Assembly: GCF_965228805.1 (NCBI RefSeq)
Contig: NZ_CBDDIE010000003.1
Location: forward strand, 62,001-126,000
DNA from: JASBTN01 sp965228805
GTDB lineage: Bacteria > Pseudomonadota > Alphaproteobacteria > Rhodobacterales > Rhodobacteraceae
Length of the DNA stretch: 64,000 nucleotides
Reading direction: 5' to 3'
The position numbers and the translations under genes were made by a program. Within the stretch, counting starts at the first letter, position 1, and each line of letters starts with the position of its first letter. The notes under the pieces are model-generated. The model made no database searches and was not told the origin of the DNA. It saw only the letters and a program-made list of their open reading frames with translations. This document shows, piece by piece, positions 25,055 to 33,959 of this stretch.

Positions 25055-25525
25055 ATGCGCCGATTGATCATGTTCCTGGTCACCCATGGGGTGGCGCTGG
25101 CGGTGGGCTTTGCCCTGGGCATCTACCTGTTGCCGATCCTGACCGCCCCCCCCTCGCCCGATGCGGCGACGCTGGAGAGCATGTCACAGGACGCGGTCTT
25201 TACCGCCGAGTTCACCCGCGACCTGCCGGGCAGCGATTTCCTGCATTGGGGCGAAGGCAGGGTCAGCCTGACGGCGACCCAAATCGTACACGCGGGCGAG
25301 CTGTCGCCCGGGCCGGATTACATGGTCTATCTGGTGCCGGAGTTCGTGACGGATGAGGCCAGTTTCGAAGCGGTAAAAAGCCAATCCCTGCGCATTGGTC
25401 CCGTGAAGACCTTCGAAGGGTTCGTGCTGGACCTGCCCGAGGGCGCGAACTTGGAAGCCTACAATACCGTCCTGGTCTGGTGCGAGGCCTTCGGCGAGTT
25501 CATCTCTGCCGCGCAGTACCGGTAG
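25055..25525 (+). CDS. DM13-domain membrane-anchored protein
   Basis: The 156-residue protein has one N-terminal membrane helix (VTHGVALAVGFALGIYLLPI) and then a DM13 domain: LHWGEGRVSLTATQIVH, LSPGPDYMVYLVPEFV, GFVLDLPEG and the C-terminal VLVWCEAFGEFISAAQYR with its single cysteine. DM13 domains are thought to act in redox chemistry. The ATG at 25055 follows GGGAGGG. It is convergent with the Lrp gene, 3 nt apart. Confidence 0.82.
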   Translation: MRRLIMFLVTHGVALAVGFALGIYLLPILTAPPSPDAATLESMSQDAVFTAEFTRDLPGSDFLHWGEGRVSLTATQIVHAGELSPGPDYMVYLVPEFVTDEASFEAVKSQSLRIGPVKTFEGFVLDLPEGANLEAYNTVLVWCEAFGEFISAAQYR

Positions 25526-25528
25526 GGC

Positions 25529-26029
25529 TCAGGGCGTTTCCGCCAGCCGCGCTTCGAGCACGTCGAAGGGCACGCCGGGATCGTCCTTGGCGTCGCGAAT
25601 GACCAGCGAGGTCTTGACGCTCGCCACATTGTCCGCCGCCGTCAGCTGCTCGGTCAGGAAGGTCTGGAAGGTCGACAGGTCCGGCGCCACGCATTTCAGG
25701 ATGAAATCCACCTCGCCGTTCAGCATGTGGCACTCGCGCACCAGCGACCATTCGCGGCACTTTTCCTCGAAGGCGGACAGGTCGACTTCGGCCTGGCTGA
25801 CCAGCCCGACCATGGCAAAGACCTGTACCTCGAAACCCAGCGCGCGGGCGTCGACATCGGCGTGGTAGCCACGGATATAGCCCGATTCCTCCAGCGTACG
25901 CACCCGGCGCAGGCAGGGCGGTGCCGAGATGCCCACCCGTTTGGCCAGCTCGACATTGGTCATGCGCCCGTCGGCCTGCAGCTCAGCAAGAATCATGCGG
26001 TCGATCGGGTCAAGTTTGCTGGTGGCCAT
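25529..26029 (-). CDS. Lrp/AsnC-family transcriptional regulator
   Basis: The 166-residue protein has a helix-turn-helix (IDRMILAELQADGRMTNVEL then AKRVGISAPPCLRRV) and an AsnC ligand-binding domain (VDLSAFEEKCREW, ECHMLNGEVDFILKC, VASVKTSLVI). The ATG at 26029 is preceded by AGGATAT. The frame continues upstream without homology. Target and ligand are unknown; the adjacent benE transporter is on the same strand 115 bp upstream and is a candidate target. Confidence 0.92.
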   Translation of the reverse strand: MATSKLDPIDRMILAELQADGRMTNVELAKRVGISAPPCLRRVRTLEESGYIRGYHADVDARALGFEVQVFAMVGLVSQAEVDLSAFEEKCREWSLVRECHMLNGEVDFILKCVAPDLSTFQTFLTEQLTAADNVASVKTSLVIRDAKDDPGVPFDVLEARLAETP

Positions 26030-26144
26030 GCGGGATATCCTGTCAGAAGTTGCGCGAACCTTATCCGCGCGCGCATGAACGCGCAATATTATTTCGCACT
26101 CGCGCAACATTCGACATGCCCGGATTTCCGCTCGTTCCGCAGCG

Positions 26145-27311
26145 TCACGCGCCGCGGCGCGCCCGTGCGGTGCACATATAGACCAACCCGCCGACGGCCA
26201 AGCCCCAAACCGGCGCACCGATCCCGGCGACCGAAGCACCCGAGGCGGTGATCAGGAAGGTCACGGCGGCGGCCTCACGGCTGGAGACCTCGTGCAATGC
26301 CGCTTGGGCGGAGTTGGCAAAGACGCCCATGAGGGCAATGCCCGCCAAGGTTTCCAGCACCATCGGCGGGGCGGCAGCGGCCAGCGCGGTGATCAGCGCG
26401 GCGAAGAGGCCGAAGACCGCATAGAACAGCGCGGCCATGACCGCGGCCCAATAGCGGCGGGCGGCATCCGCGCAGGCGTCATCGCCCGCGCACATCGCGG
26501 CGGTGATGGCGGCCAGGCAGGTCTGCGGCGCGCCGAACGGGGCGCCCAATACGCTGACGATACCAACCCCGGCGATCTGCCCACCCGGCGACGGGGTGTA
26601 CCCGAAGCTGCGCAGAACCGCGATGCCCGGGATATTCTGTGCCGCCATGGTCACGACGAACAGGGGCAGGCCGATGCTGATCGCGCCCTGGAACGTGAAC
26701 TCGGGCAGGATGAACAGCGGCGCGGTCAGAACCGCGCTCTCCGACAGGATGGACAGGTCGCCCCACAGAAAGGTCACGCCCCCGGCGGCGACAACGGCGG
26801 CGGGCACTGCGAAGAGCTTGTTGACCCGCCCGACAAGGAACCAGGTCAGGATGATCGGCAGGGCGGCACGGGGCGCCTCGGCCAGGGCCTCGAACGGCGC
26901 GATGCACAGGGATACCAGCACACCCGCCAGCATCGCTTGGGCCAAAGGGGCGGGAATATCAGCGGCAAAGCGGGCAAGCGGCCGCCAGAACCCGGCCACC
27001 ACGGTCAGAACGCCTGCCAGCAGGAAGCCCCCGACGGCAACGGCAAACCCACCCTCGACCGGGGCGGTGACGGCCAGCAAAGCCACGCCCGGCGTCGACC
27101 ATGCCGCGCTGATCGGCATGCGGTAGGCCATCGACAGAACCGCGCCTGCAAGCGCCATCGCCAGGGCCGCCGCCATCAGCCCCGCCGCCGCCTGCTGTGG
27201 CGAGGCCCCCACACCGGTCAGCCCCTGCAACACGATCGGAAAGGAGCTGAAGAAGCCGACAATGGCCACGACAGCCCCGGTCGATACCGTCTGGAAGGGA
27301 GGCAGGGTCAT
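26145..27311 (-). CDS. BenE-family benzoate/H+ symporter-like protein
   Basis: The 388-residue membrane protein has about 12 hydrophobic segments and BenE features: VGFFSSFPIVLQGLTGVGAS, MAYRMPISAAWSTPGVALL, FVVTMAAQNIPGIAVLRSFG and APFGAPQTCLAAITAAMCAG. BenE of Acinetobacter imports benzoate, but many homologues lie far from aromatic genes, as here. It is divergent from trxB across 181 bp and followed by an Lrp regulator. Confidence 0.85.
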   Translation of the reverse strand: MTLPPFQTVSTGAVVAIVGFFSSFPIVLQGLTGVGASPQQAAAGLMAAALAMALAGAVLSMAYRMPISAAWSTPGVALLAVTAPVEGGFAVAVGGFLLAGVLTVVAGFWRPLARFAADIPAPLAQAMLAGVLVSLCIAPFEALAEAPRAALPIILTWFLVGRVNKLFAVPAAVVAAGGVTFLWGDLSILSESAVLTAPLFILPEFTFQGAISIGLPLFVVTMAAQNIPGIAVLRSFGYTPSPGGQIAGVGIVSVLGAPFGAPQTCLAAITAAMCAGDDACADAARRYWAAVMAALFYAVFGLFAALITALAAAAPPMVLETLAGIALMGVFANSAQAALHEVSSREAAAVTFLITASGASVAGIGAPVWGLAVGGLVYMCTARARRGA

Positions 27312-27492
27312 GAATTCTTACCGAAATCCGTTTCGCGCATCGCGGCACTGTGCCAGAGGCGCCAGCGAAGTCAATCGCCCGGTGCGACGCCGCAAAACCA
27401 CGCCCGCGCTCGCAAATGCGTGAGAGGGGTTTGCCTCGGCCCATGTCAGATATATATGCGGCTGAACGCTGAATTCTGCCGCAGAGGTCCCC

Positions 27493-28434
27493 ATGTCCGA
27501 CTCCCGCCACACCAAAACCCTGATCATCGGCTCCGGCCCGGCCGGTTACACCGCCGGCGTCTATGCCGCGCGCGCCATGCTGAACCCGATCCTGGTTCAG
27601 GGCATGGAACCGGGCGGCCAGCTGACCACCACCACAGAGGTGGAGAACTACCCGTCCTTCATCGACATCCAGGGCCCCGAGCTGATGGTGAAAATGGAAG
27701 AGCACGCCCGCGCCATGGGCACCGAGGTTGTCGGCGACATCATCACCGACCTGGACCTGTCCGAACGCCCCTTCAAGGCGAAGGGCGACAGCGGCGCGAC
27801 CTATACCGCCGACAGCGTGATCCTGGCCACCGGCGCGCGCGCCAAGTGGTTGGGGCTGCCGTCGGAAGAGAAGTTCAAGGGCTTCGGCGTCTCGGCTTGC
27901 GCCACCTGTGACGGGTTCTTCTATCGCGGCCAGGAAATCGTCGTCGTGGGCGGCGGCAACACGGCCGTCGAGGAGGCGCTGTTCCTGACCAACTTCGCCT
28001 CGAAAGTAACCCTGATCCACCGCCGCGACACGCTGCGTGCAGAAAAGATCCTGATCGACCGCCTGATGAAGAACGAGAAGATCGAACCCCTGTGGGATCA
28101 CACCCTGGAAGAGGTCGTGGGCGACGAGAACCCGCTGGGCGTGACCGGCGTGCGCGCCAAACACGTGAAGACTGGCGAGATTACCGAGATCCCGGCGAAA
28201 GGCGTCTTCATCGCCATCGGCCACGCACCCGCCAACGAACTGGTCAAGGACACGCTGGAAACCCATATGGGCGGCTATGTCGTGACCCAGCCTGACAGCA
28301 CCGCCACCTCGATCCCCGGGGTCTTTGCCGCCGGCGACCTGACCGACCACAAGTACCGCCAGGCGGTGACCTCGGCCGGGATGGGCTGCATGGCCGCGCT
28401 GGAAGCCGAGGCCTTCGTTGCCGAACAGGAGTGA
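27493..28434 (+). CDS. trxB: Thioredoxin reductase
   Basis: The 313-residue NADPH-dependent flavoprotein reduces thioredoxin. Visible are the FAD site IIGSGPAGYTAGVYAARA, the redox centre CATCDGFFY, the NADPH site VVVGGGNTAVEEALFL and the C-terminal GVFAAGDLTDHKYRQ. The start follows GCAGAGG. Its last 17 nt overlap a RES-domain gene in another frame. Confidence 0.96.
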   Translation: MSDSRHTKTLIIGSGPAGYTAGVYAARAMLNPILVQGMEPGGQLTTTTEVENYPSFIDIQGPELMVKMEEHARAMGTEVVGDIITDLDLSERPFKAKGDSGATYTADSVILATGARAKWLGLPSEEKFKGFGVSACATCDGFFYRGQEIVVVGGGNTAVEEALFLTNFASKVTLIHRRDTLRAEKILIDRLMKNEKIEPLWDHTLEEVVGDENPLGVTGVRAKHVKTGEITEIPAKGVFIAIGHAPANELVKDTLETHMGGYVVTQPDSTATSIPGVFAAGDLTDHKYRQAVTSAGMGCMAALEAEAFVAEQE

Positions 28435-28972
28435 CCTGCTGCGCCCCTTGACGGGGCGCTTCTGGCGGGCCGGGTTCATCGCCCACGAGGCGGATCTGCT
28501 GACTCCGGCCCGCGCGCCCGAAGGCCGCTGGCATCACGGCGGCCAACAGGCGCTTTACCTGTCGGGCAGCCCGGAAGGTTGCCAAGTGGCGCTCAAGGTC
28601 TATTTGCGCCAAGACGATGGGCCGCGGGGCATCTACCCGCTAGACGTCAGCGCCCGCCGGATCGCCGATCTGCGCTGTCCGGAGGCCCGGACCTCCCTGG
28701 GCACGTCGCTGGACAAGATACACGCCTTCTGGGCCGATCTTTTAGACGCAGGCCAGCACTCCCCAACCTGGACCTTGGCGGACCGGCTGCGAGACATGGG
28801 GGCCGACGGGATCTTGACCCCGTCACGGTTCCGCCCCGATCTGACCCATCTGACGCTATTTTCGTGGAACGAGATGCACAAGGCGCAGGTCCAGCGCGCC
28901 GGAACGCCCTTGCCTTGGCCCGACCCAGAAGGGGCGCCCCCCTCAAAGACTGGTCACCATAAATCCGGGTAA
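28418..28972 (+). CDS. RES-domain protein (NAD+ phosphorylase fold)
   Basis: The roughly 184-residue frame carries RES features: FWRAGF, a GRWHHGGQQALYLSGSPEGC block with conserved Arg, Tyr and Glu, and a late LFSWNEMH stretch. RES toxins deplete NAD+ and normally pair with an Xre-type antitoxin. No antitoxin gene is seen on either side. No ATG is available; a TTG at 28418 overlapping trxB, or a non-ATG codon after the AGGAG at 28427-28431, would start it. It may be a solo RES enzyme or a decayed toxin. Confidence 0.6.
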   Translation: MPNRSDLLRPLTGRFWRAGFIAHEADLLTPARAPEGRWHHGGQQALYLSGSPEGCQVALKVYLRQDDGPRGIYPLDVSARRIADLRCPEARTSLGTSLDKIHAFWADLLDAGQHSPTWTLADRLRDMGADGILTPSRFRPDLTHLTLFSWNEMHKAQVQRAGTPLPWPDPEGAPPSKTGHHKSG

Positions 28973-29011
28973 CCTGCTTGGCATAGCCCGACGCCTGCCC
29001 TCTTCCGTTCC

Positions 29012-29887
29012 TCAGTCATCCTTATGGACAAAGAAGACCTGCGCCATACCTTCATAGGCGAACCAGGGCTCGACCGAGAACTGTGGATTTTCCGCAAGCC
29101 ACTGATGCAGCGCCGCCCGTTCTCCGGTCTTGTTCGAGCCGCATTGCGCATTGTAGTCGTCGAACATCAGAACACTGCCCTGCACCAGCTTGTCGGTCAG
29201 GAAATCCAGCGCCGCCTTGCTGGGCAGCATGACATCACAATCAATATGCGCCACCATGCAGGTCTGGGAGACACCTTCGATTGGGCCACTTTTCGGCAGG
29301 TCGGTCACGAAGTTCCCCTGCCACAGGTTGACCCGTTCCAGATCAACCGACGCAAGCGCCAGATTGTGCAGGAAGGTACGCTTGTTGCAGAAGAAGGTCT
29401 CGTCCCGGAAATCCTCTTCCTCAAGAGACCCGATGATCCCTTCGAAACTGTCGAAACCGCAAAAGCGCACCCCAAGGTTGGCGGCCATTTCCTGATAGGC
29501 AAGGGTAAAGGTCTTGCCCTCGAACATACCGAACTCGAAATAACCGATCTCGCGCCCGGCATATTGATGTGACGCCTGGTAATGTACGTATTGGGCCACG
29601 GTCGAAAATGCCTCGCGGAAGGTGACCCCGCGCGATGGCGCCACCTCCCCCGCGCCGAAGATCACGCGCCCGAAAACCCGTGTGACCACGTACCCCCGGC
29701 GGCGCAGCGGATTGACGATGGCCGCCAGACGGTGAAACCGTGCGCCCGCATGATCTGCCAGGACGATCAGGCTGTCGTCGGGTGTGGCGGACAGAGCGGC
29801 AACACGTTCAACGATCTCTTCGGAAATGTCGGCGTTCGAACGGCTGAAATCCACGTCCAATGCCTGGATCTGTTTGCCATCCACCAC
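29012..29887 (-). CDS. TylF/MycF-like class I methyltransferase
   Basis: The 291-residue protein contains IGYFEFGMFEGKTF (SAM-binding region), FCGFDSFEGI, and HIDCDVML followed by KLVQGSVLMFDDY, the metal-binding acidic motif of TylF-type sugar O-methyltransferases. The N-terminal 70 residues form an extra domain. The listed start is a GTG at 29887, but about nine sense codons upstream (ERIAAVRAEAVN) look coding until a TGA, so the true start may be non-standard or the 5' end damaged. The target is probably a surface sugar. Confidence 0.72.
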   Translation of the reverse strand: MVDGKQIQALDVDFSRSNADISEEIVERVAALSATPDDSLIVLADHAGARFHRLAAIVNPLRRRGYVVTRVFGRVIFGAGEVAPSRGVTFREAFSTVAQYVHYQASHQYAGREIGYFEFGMFEGKTFTLAYQEMAANLGVRFCGFDSFEGIIGSLEEEDFRDETFFCNKRTFLHNLALASVDLERVNLWQGNFVTDLPKSGPIEGVSQTCMVAHIDCDVMLPSKAALDFLTDKLVQGSVLMFDDYNAQCGSNKTGERAALHQWLAENPQFSVEPWFAYEGMAQVFFVHKDD

Positions 29888-30268
29888 ATTGACGGCTTCA
29901 GCGCGAACCGCAGCAATGCGCTCTGTCGATCAAAGGATAATCAGCGAGGCGAACCCATCCCCAAATGTCGAAATATTCCGAGCTATGCTCTGCGCACCTT
30001 GAAACAGGCGATCTCCCTAAAATTGAGTAAGTACTTATCGAAAGCCCTAAGACACTTCTGGCACCCCATCAAGGGCGGATTGGCCCGGAACATTCGCCTC
30101 AAAACGTCACACTGGAGCGAACAAGCGCACCGACCGCCCCCTTGTCAGGCAACAGCGCCCGTGGTGGCACAGGTTTCGGCGAATATTCACCTTTTACGTG
30201 AAAAAGGCTTTGCAGAGCGGGCATTTCATGCGATCCGTTCATGCGTGAACACACTTTGAGTCGTCGCC
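29888..30268. other. Intergenic stretch with two inverted repeats
   Basis: About 380 bp, richer in A/T than its surroundings, with no convincing gene. Before the fused sulfate-activation gene lie CCTTTT-ACGTGA-AAAAGG (30190-30207) and GTTCA-TGCG-TGAAC (30237-30250, ending 18 bp before the ATG). Both are candidate operators for the MarR-type domain encoded next. Confidence 0.5.
30237..30250. promoter_or_regulatory. Possible operator before the MarR-sulfurylase gene
   Basis: GTTCA-TGCG-TGAAC is an inverted repeat with 5-bp arms just before the start codon, placed where an autoregulatory MarR-type protein could bind. There is no second copy in the window to support it. Confidence 0.35.
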
Positions 30269-32341
30269 ATGACCACCCAAGAGACAAAAACCACCGCCGA
30301 GGAAGACCAGCTCTTCCGGCTCCTGCGCCAGCTTGATACGGCGCCGGATGCCTCGCAACGCGCCTTGGCGGCGGTGATCGGTGTCTCGTTGGGACGACTC
30401 AACGCGCTGTTGCGTATGGCGACCGAGGCCGGGCTGATCAGCGTCAGCGACCGTAAGGGCCCCGACAAGCGCCAGAGGTTCACCTATACGCTCACCGCCC
30501 GCGGCGGCACCGAAAAGCGCCGCCTCACCGACCGCTTTCTTGCCCGCAAACTGGCCGAATACAACGCCCTGCACGCGGAGCTTACCGGCACCACCAGCGG
30601 CCTTGTGCCGCTGAAACACAGGACCAATCCCATGGAAAACAACCTCACGCCCATCCCCGAGCTCTATGTGAGCTATGAAAGCGCGCAGAAACTGAAAGTG
30701 GAAGCCGCCGACCTGGTCAGCTGGGACCTGACCCCGCGCCAGATTTGCGACCTGGAACTGCTGATGAACGGCGGGTTCAACCCGCTGAAGGGCTTCCTGA
30801 CCGAGGAAGACTACAACGGCGTGGTGGAAAACATGCGCCTGGCCGACGGCCAGCTGTGGCCGATGCCGATCAACCTGGATGTGTCCGAGGACTTCGCGGC
30901 GCAGCTTACCGAAGGCCAGGACATCGCCCTGCGCGACCAGGAAGGCGTGATCCTTGCCACCATGACCGTCACCGACAACTGGGTGCCGAACAAGGCACGC
31001 GAGGCTGAAAAGGTCTTTGGCGCCGATGATGAAGCGCACCCGGCGGTGAACTACCTGCACAACCACGCGGGCAAAGTGTACTTGGGCGGCCCGGTCGTGG
31101 GCATCCAGCAGCCAGTGCATTACGACTTCCGCGCCCGCCGCGACACCCCGAACGAGCTGCGCGCCTATTTCCGCAAGCTGGGCTGGCGCCGTGTGGTGGC
31201 CTTCCAGACCCGCAACCCGCTGCACCGCGCCCACCAGGAACTGACCTTCCGCGCCGCCAAGGAGGCCCAGGCCAACCTGCTGATCCACCCGGTGGTCGGC
31301 ATGACCAAGCCGGGCGACATCGACCACTTCACCCGCGTGCGCTGCTACGAGGCGGTGCTGGATCAATACCCGTCCGCCACCACCACCATGAGCCTCTTGA
31401 ACCTGGCCATGCGCATGGCCGGCCCGCGTGAGGCCGTGTGGCACGGTCTGATCCGCAAGAACCACGGCTGCACCCACTTCATCGTCGGCCGCGACCACGC
31501 CGGGCCCGGCAAGAACTCGGCCGGTGAAGATTTCTACGGCCCCTATGACGCCCAGGACCTGTTCCGCGAACACGCCGAGGAAATGGGCATCGAGATGGTC
31601 GATTTCAAACACATGGTCTATGTGCAGGACCGCGCCCAATACGAACCGGCCGACGAGATCGCCGACAAGGATGACGTGACCATCCTGAACATCTCGGGCA
31701 CCGAGTTGCGCCGCCGCCTGGCTGAAGGTCTGGAAATCCCGGAATGGTTCTCCTTCCCCGCCGTGGTAGAAGAACTGCGCAAGACCAAGCCGCCCCGCTC
31801 GGAGCAGGGTTTTACCGTCTTCTTCACCGGCTTCTCGGGCTCGGGCAAATCAACCATCGCCAACGCTCTGATGGTCAAACTGATGGAGATGGGCGGCCGC
31901 CCCGTGACCCTGCTGGACGGCGACATCGTGCGTAAAAACCTCAGCTCGGAACTGGGTTTCTCGAAGGAACACCGCGACCTCAACATCCGCCGCATCGGTT
32001 ATGTCGCCTCGGAAATCACCAAGAACGGCGGCATCGCCATCTGCGCTCCAATCGCCCCCTATGCGACCACCCGCCGTGCAGTGCGCGAGGACATCGAGCA
32101 GTTCGGCGCCTTCATCGAAGTGCACGTTGCCACCTCGATCGAAGAATGCGAGCGCCGCGACCGCAAGGGGCTCTACAAACTGGCACGTGAGGGCAAGATC
32201 AAGGAATTCACCGGGATCTCCGACCCCTATGACGTGCCGGTGAACCCGGAACTGTCGGTCGAGACCGAGAATGTCGAGGTCGACAACTGCGCCCATCAGG
32301 TTCTGCTGAAGCTCGAAAGCATGGGGCTGATCAAGGCGTAA
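30269..32341 (+). CDS. MarR-type EPS regulator in frame with bifunctional ATP sulfurylase/APS kinase
   Basis: One uninterrupted frame of 690 codons. Residues about 12-108 match MarR-family EPS-associated regulators (SQRALAAVIGVSLGRLNALL, LTDRFLARKLAEYNALHAEL). Residue 122 is a Met (ATG at 30632) with AGGA 8 nt before it. From there the product is exactly a 569-residue sulfurylase/kinase: YESAQKLKVEAADLVSWDL, QTRNPLHRAHQEL, GRDHAGPG, then the APS kinase P-loop GFSGSGKSTIANAL near residue 520 and LDGDIVRKNLS. It makes APS then PAPS from sulfate. Either a true fusion or two starts on one frame; the internal site suggests the 569-residue form is made. A terminator follows. Confidence 0.9.
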   Translation: MTTQETKTTAEEDQLFRLLRQLDTAPDASQRALAAVIGVSLGRLNALLRMATEAGLISVSDRKGPDKRQRFTYTLTARGGTEKRRLTDRFLARKLAEYNALHAELTGTTSGLVPLKHRTNPMENNLTPIPELYVSYESAQKLKVEAADLVSWDLTPRQICDLELLMNGGFNPLKGFLTEEDYNGVVENMRLADGQLWPMPINLDVSEDFAAQLTEGQDIALRDQEGVILATMTVTDNWVPNKAREAEKVFGADDEAHPAVNYLHNHAGKVYLGGPVVGIQQPVHYDFRARRDTPNELRAYFRKLGWRRVVAFQTRNPLHRAHQELTFRAAKEAQANLLIHPVVGMTKPGDIDHFTRVRCYEAVLDQYPSATTTMSLLNLAMRMAGPREAVWHGLIRKNHGCTHFIVGRDHAGPGKNSAGEDFYGPYDAQDLFREHAEEMGIEMVDFKHMVYVQDRAQYEPADEIADKDDVTILNISGTELRRRLAEGLEIPEWFSFPAVVEELRKTKPPRSEQGFTVFFTGFSGSGKSTIANALMVKLMEMGGRPVTLLDGDIVRKNLSSELGFSKEHRDLNIRRIGYVASEITKNGGIAICAPIAPYATTRRAVREDIEQFGAFIEVHVATSIEECERRDRKGLYKLAREGKIKEFTGISDPYDVPVNPELSVETENVEVDNCAHQVLLKLESMGLIKA

Positions 32342-32362
32342 GCGCCTGGTCAGAAACACTGG

Positions 32363-32391
32363 AAGGCCGGGGCATTGCCCCGGCCTTTTTT
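32363..32391 (+). terminator. Rho-independent terminator
   Basis: AAGGCCGGGG-CATT-GCCCCGGCCTT is a strong stem-loop ending in a run of six T, just after the sulfate-activation gene. Confidence 0.92.
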
Positions 32392-32409
32392 GTCAGGCAG
32401 GGTCGGCGC

Positions 32410-33282
32410 ATGACATTATCTGTACTGACTATGGGTGACAGCGCGGTGGGCCACGTTACCGATTTTCTCAACTCCCAAAACACCTCGGCCCAGGTGATTG
32501 GCTGTGTCGAAGATTTTTCCTGCGGACCGCTCCCGGGTCTCGAAGACATGGCCGCATTCGCCCAGGCGCGCTCTGGGTTTTGGAAAACCATAATTCCCGA
32601 AGACGAGGCCACCAAACGCCACTGGCGCAAGTTCCTGTCCTACAAGGTCGCAAAGCTGCGCGGGGCGCAACGGATCGAGATCTGGGTCGGCCAAACCGTC
32701 AGGGAGCAGTTCTTTCTGCTCGTCTGCCTGGGCCTTCTGGCACGACATGATTTCCCGAAGGACCGCATCTTTTTTCGCCAGTTTCACCAGTTTCGAAACA
32801 TCCCCGCCCTATTCATGTTGCGCCCAGAGGAGTTCGCACCTCTGCCAGATGCGCAGGCATTTCCGGATTGGCTGACTGACGCGCTGGGGGCACTGACCTC
32901 TGGGACGGCAAGGGACATGGACGAACTTGTCGCGCGCGGTTCCGGCCATGCGCCACTGGATCAGGCGCTTGCACTTTGCCTCGCGCGCCGTCCGGACCCC
33001 GAAACCGGACTGGGGTCAATCGAACATCGGTTGATCCTGGCCGCAACCGCCGAACATCGGCCAGCAGCACGAACAGTGGGCGAGGCGATGGCGGCACAAG
33101 GAGACCCGCGTGACGACCTGGGCGATCTTGTTCTCTGGCACAGGCTTCGGCAGATGCCAGACTGGGTCGAGATCATCGACAAGGGCGCCATCACGGGGTC
33201 ATGGATGCGCGGCTTCACGGCTGCCTTGACCGAGGATGGGCAGCGGGTGCAGCAACAGCTTCGGTCACAGAGCGCAACATGA
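32410..33282 (+). CDS. DUF1835-domain protein
   Basis: The 290-residue soluble protein begins LSVLTMGDSAVGHVTDFLNS and has VEDFSCGPLPGL near residue 34, which is the DUF1835 pattern, followed by RIEIWVGQTVREQFFLLVCL. The C-terminal part has a DUF3658-like helical look (SIEHRLILAATAEHRPAART). Function is unknown. Its stop overlaps the start of a glycosyltransferase-like gene (ATGA), so the pair may act together on a surface polymer. Confidence 0.75.
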   Translation: MTLSVLTMGDSAVGHVTDFLNSQNTSAQVIGCVEDFSCGPLPGLEDMAAFAQARSGFWKTIIPEDEATKRHWRKFLSYKVAKLRGAQRIEIWVGQTVREQFFLLVCLGLLARHDFPKDRIFFRQFHQFRNIPALFMLRPEEFAPLPDAQAFPDWLTDALGALTSGTARDMDELVARGSGHAPLDQALALCLARRPDPETGLGSIEHRLILAATAEHRPAARTVGEAMAAQGDPRDDLGDLVLWHRLRQMPDWVEIIDKGAITGSWMRGFTAALTEDGQRVQQQLRSQSAT

Positions 33283-33953
33283 GCGAAACCATCGTCTCGC
33301 TCACCTCGATCCCGCCCCGTTTTGCGCAGTTGCCCCGCGTGGTTGCAACGTTACAGGCGCAAGGAGCGCAGGTGATCGTCACCCTGCCCCGTCGATACCG
33401 CCGCTTTCCCGGGGATCATGCGGTGCCGGACCTGCCGGGCGCAGAGGTCTTGCGCCCGGATGGGGATCTGGGGCCAGCGGCCAAGGTAGTGCATGCGGCG
33501 CAGAGGCTGCGTGGGCAGGATGTGGACCTGCTGTATTGCGATGATGACTGGGACTATGCGCCGGGCTGGGTGGACGCCTTTCGCAAGGCGCGCTTGGCGC
33601 ATCCGGGGGCAGTTCTGGCGGGCGCCACCTTCGGGGCGGAGCGGTTGAAGCTCTCGGGCCCACCAATCGTTCAGGGGTTTGCAGGGGTCATGATCCAGCC
33701 CGATTGGCTAGATGACCTGGCCATGACCCTGCCGGAGATCGCCTGGGCCGTCGATGACATCTGGCTGTCCGGCGCCTTTGCCCGGGCGGGGCGTGCGGTG
33801 GTCGAACTGCCTGAGGCGCGCAGGCTGGCCACCCCTCTGGCCGATCCCGGCAATCTGCAAGCCGCGCAGGTGGACGGCCAGACCCGAGCCGAGGCCAACC
33901 GGGCCTGCGCCCTGCATCTGGCGGCGCGATTCGGAACTTGGCGCCCCCTGTAG
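33279..33953 (+). CDS. Glycosyltransferase-like protein
   Basis: The 224-residue protein begins IVSLTSIPPRFAQLPRVVAT and has LGPAAKVVHA, a DLLYCDDDWDYAPGWVDAF acidic motif near residue 85 (DxD-type nucleotide-sugar site), GFAGVMIQPDWLDDL and VDDIWLSGAFARAG. This resembles a short family of GT-A-fold transferases in capsule and lipopolysaccharide loci. There are no membrane segments. It is coupled to the DUF1835 gene by a 4-nt overlap and convergent with the hydrolase gene. Confidence 0.72.
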   Translation: MSETIVSLTSIPPRFAQLPRVVATLQAQGAQVIVTLPRRYRRFPGDHAVPDLPGAEVLRPDGDLGPAAKVVHAAQRLRGQDVDLLYCDDDWDYAPGWVDAFRKARLAHPGAVLAGATFGAERLKLSGPPIVQGFAGVMIQPDWLDDLAMTLPEIAWAVDDIWLSGAFARAGRAVVELPEARRLATPLADPGNLQAAQVDGQTRAEANRACALHLAARFGTWRPL

Positions 33954-33959
33954 AGCGGA

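Noticed and set aside
25529..26239. 236-residue Lrp protein
   Set aside because: The N-terminal 70 codons lack homology; the regulator starts at 26029 behind a ribosome site.
30239..31639. 466-residue minus-strand frame
   Set aside because: Antisense to the sulfurylase domain, whose motifs are unambiguous on the plus strand.
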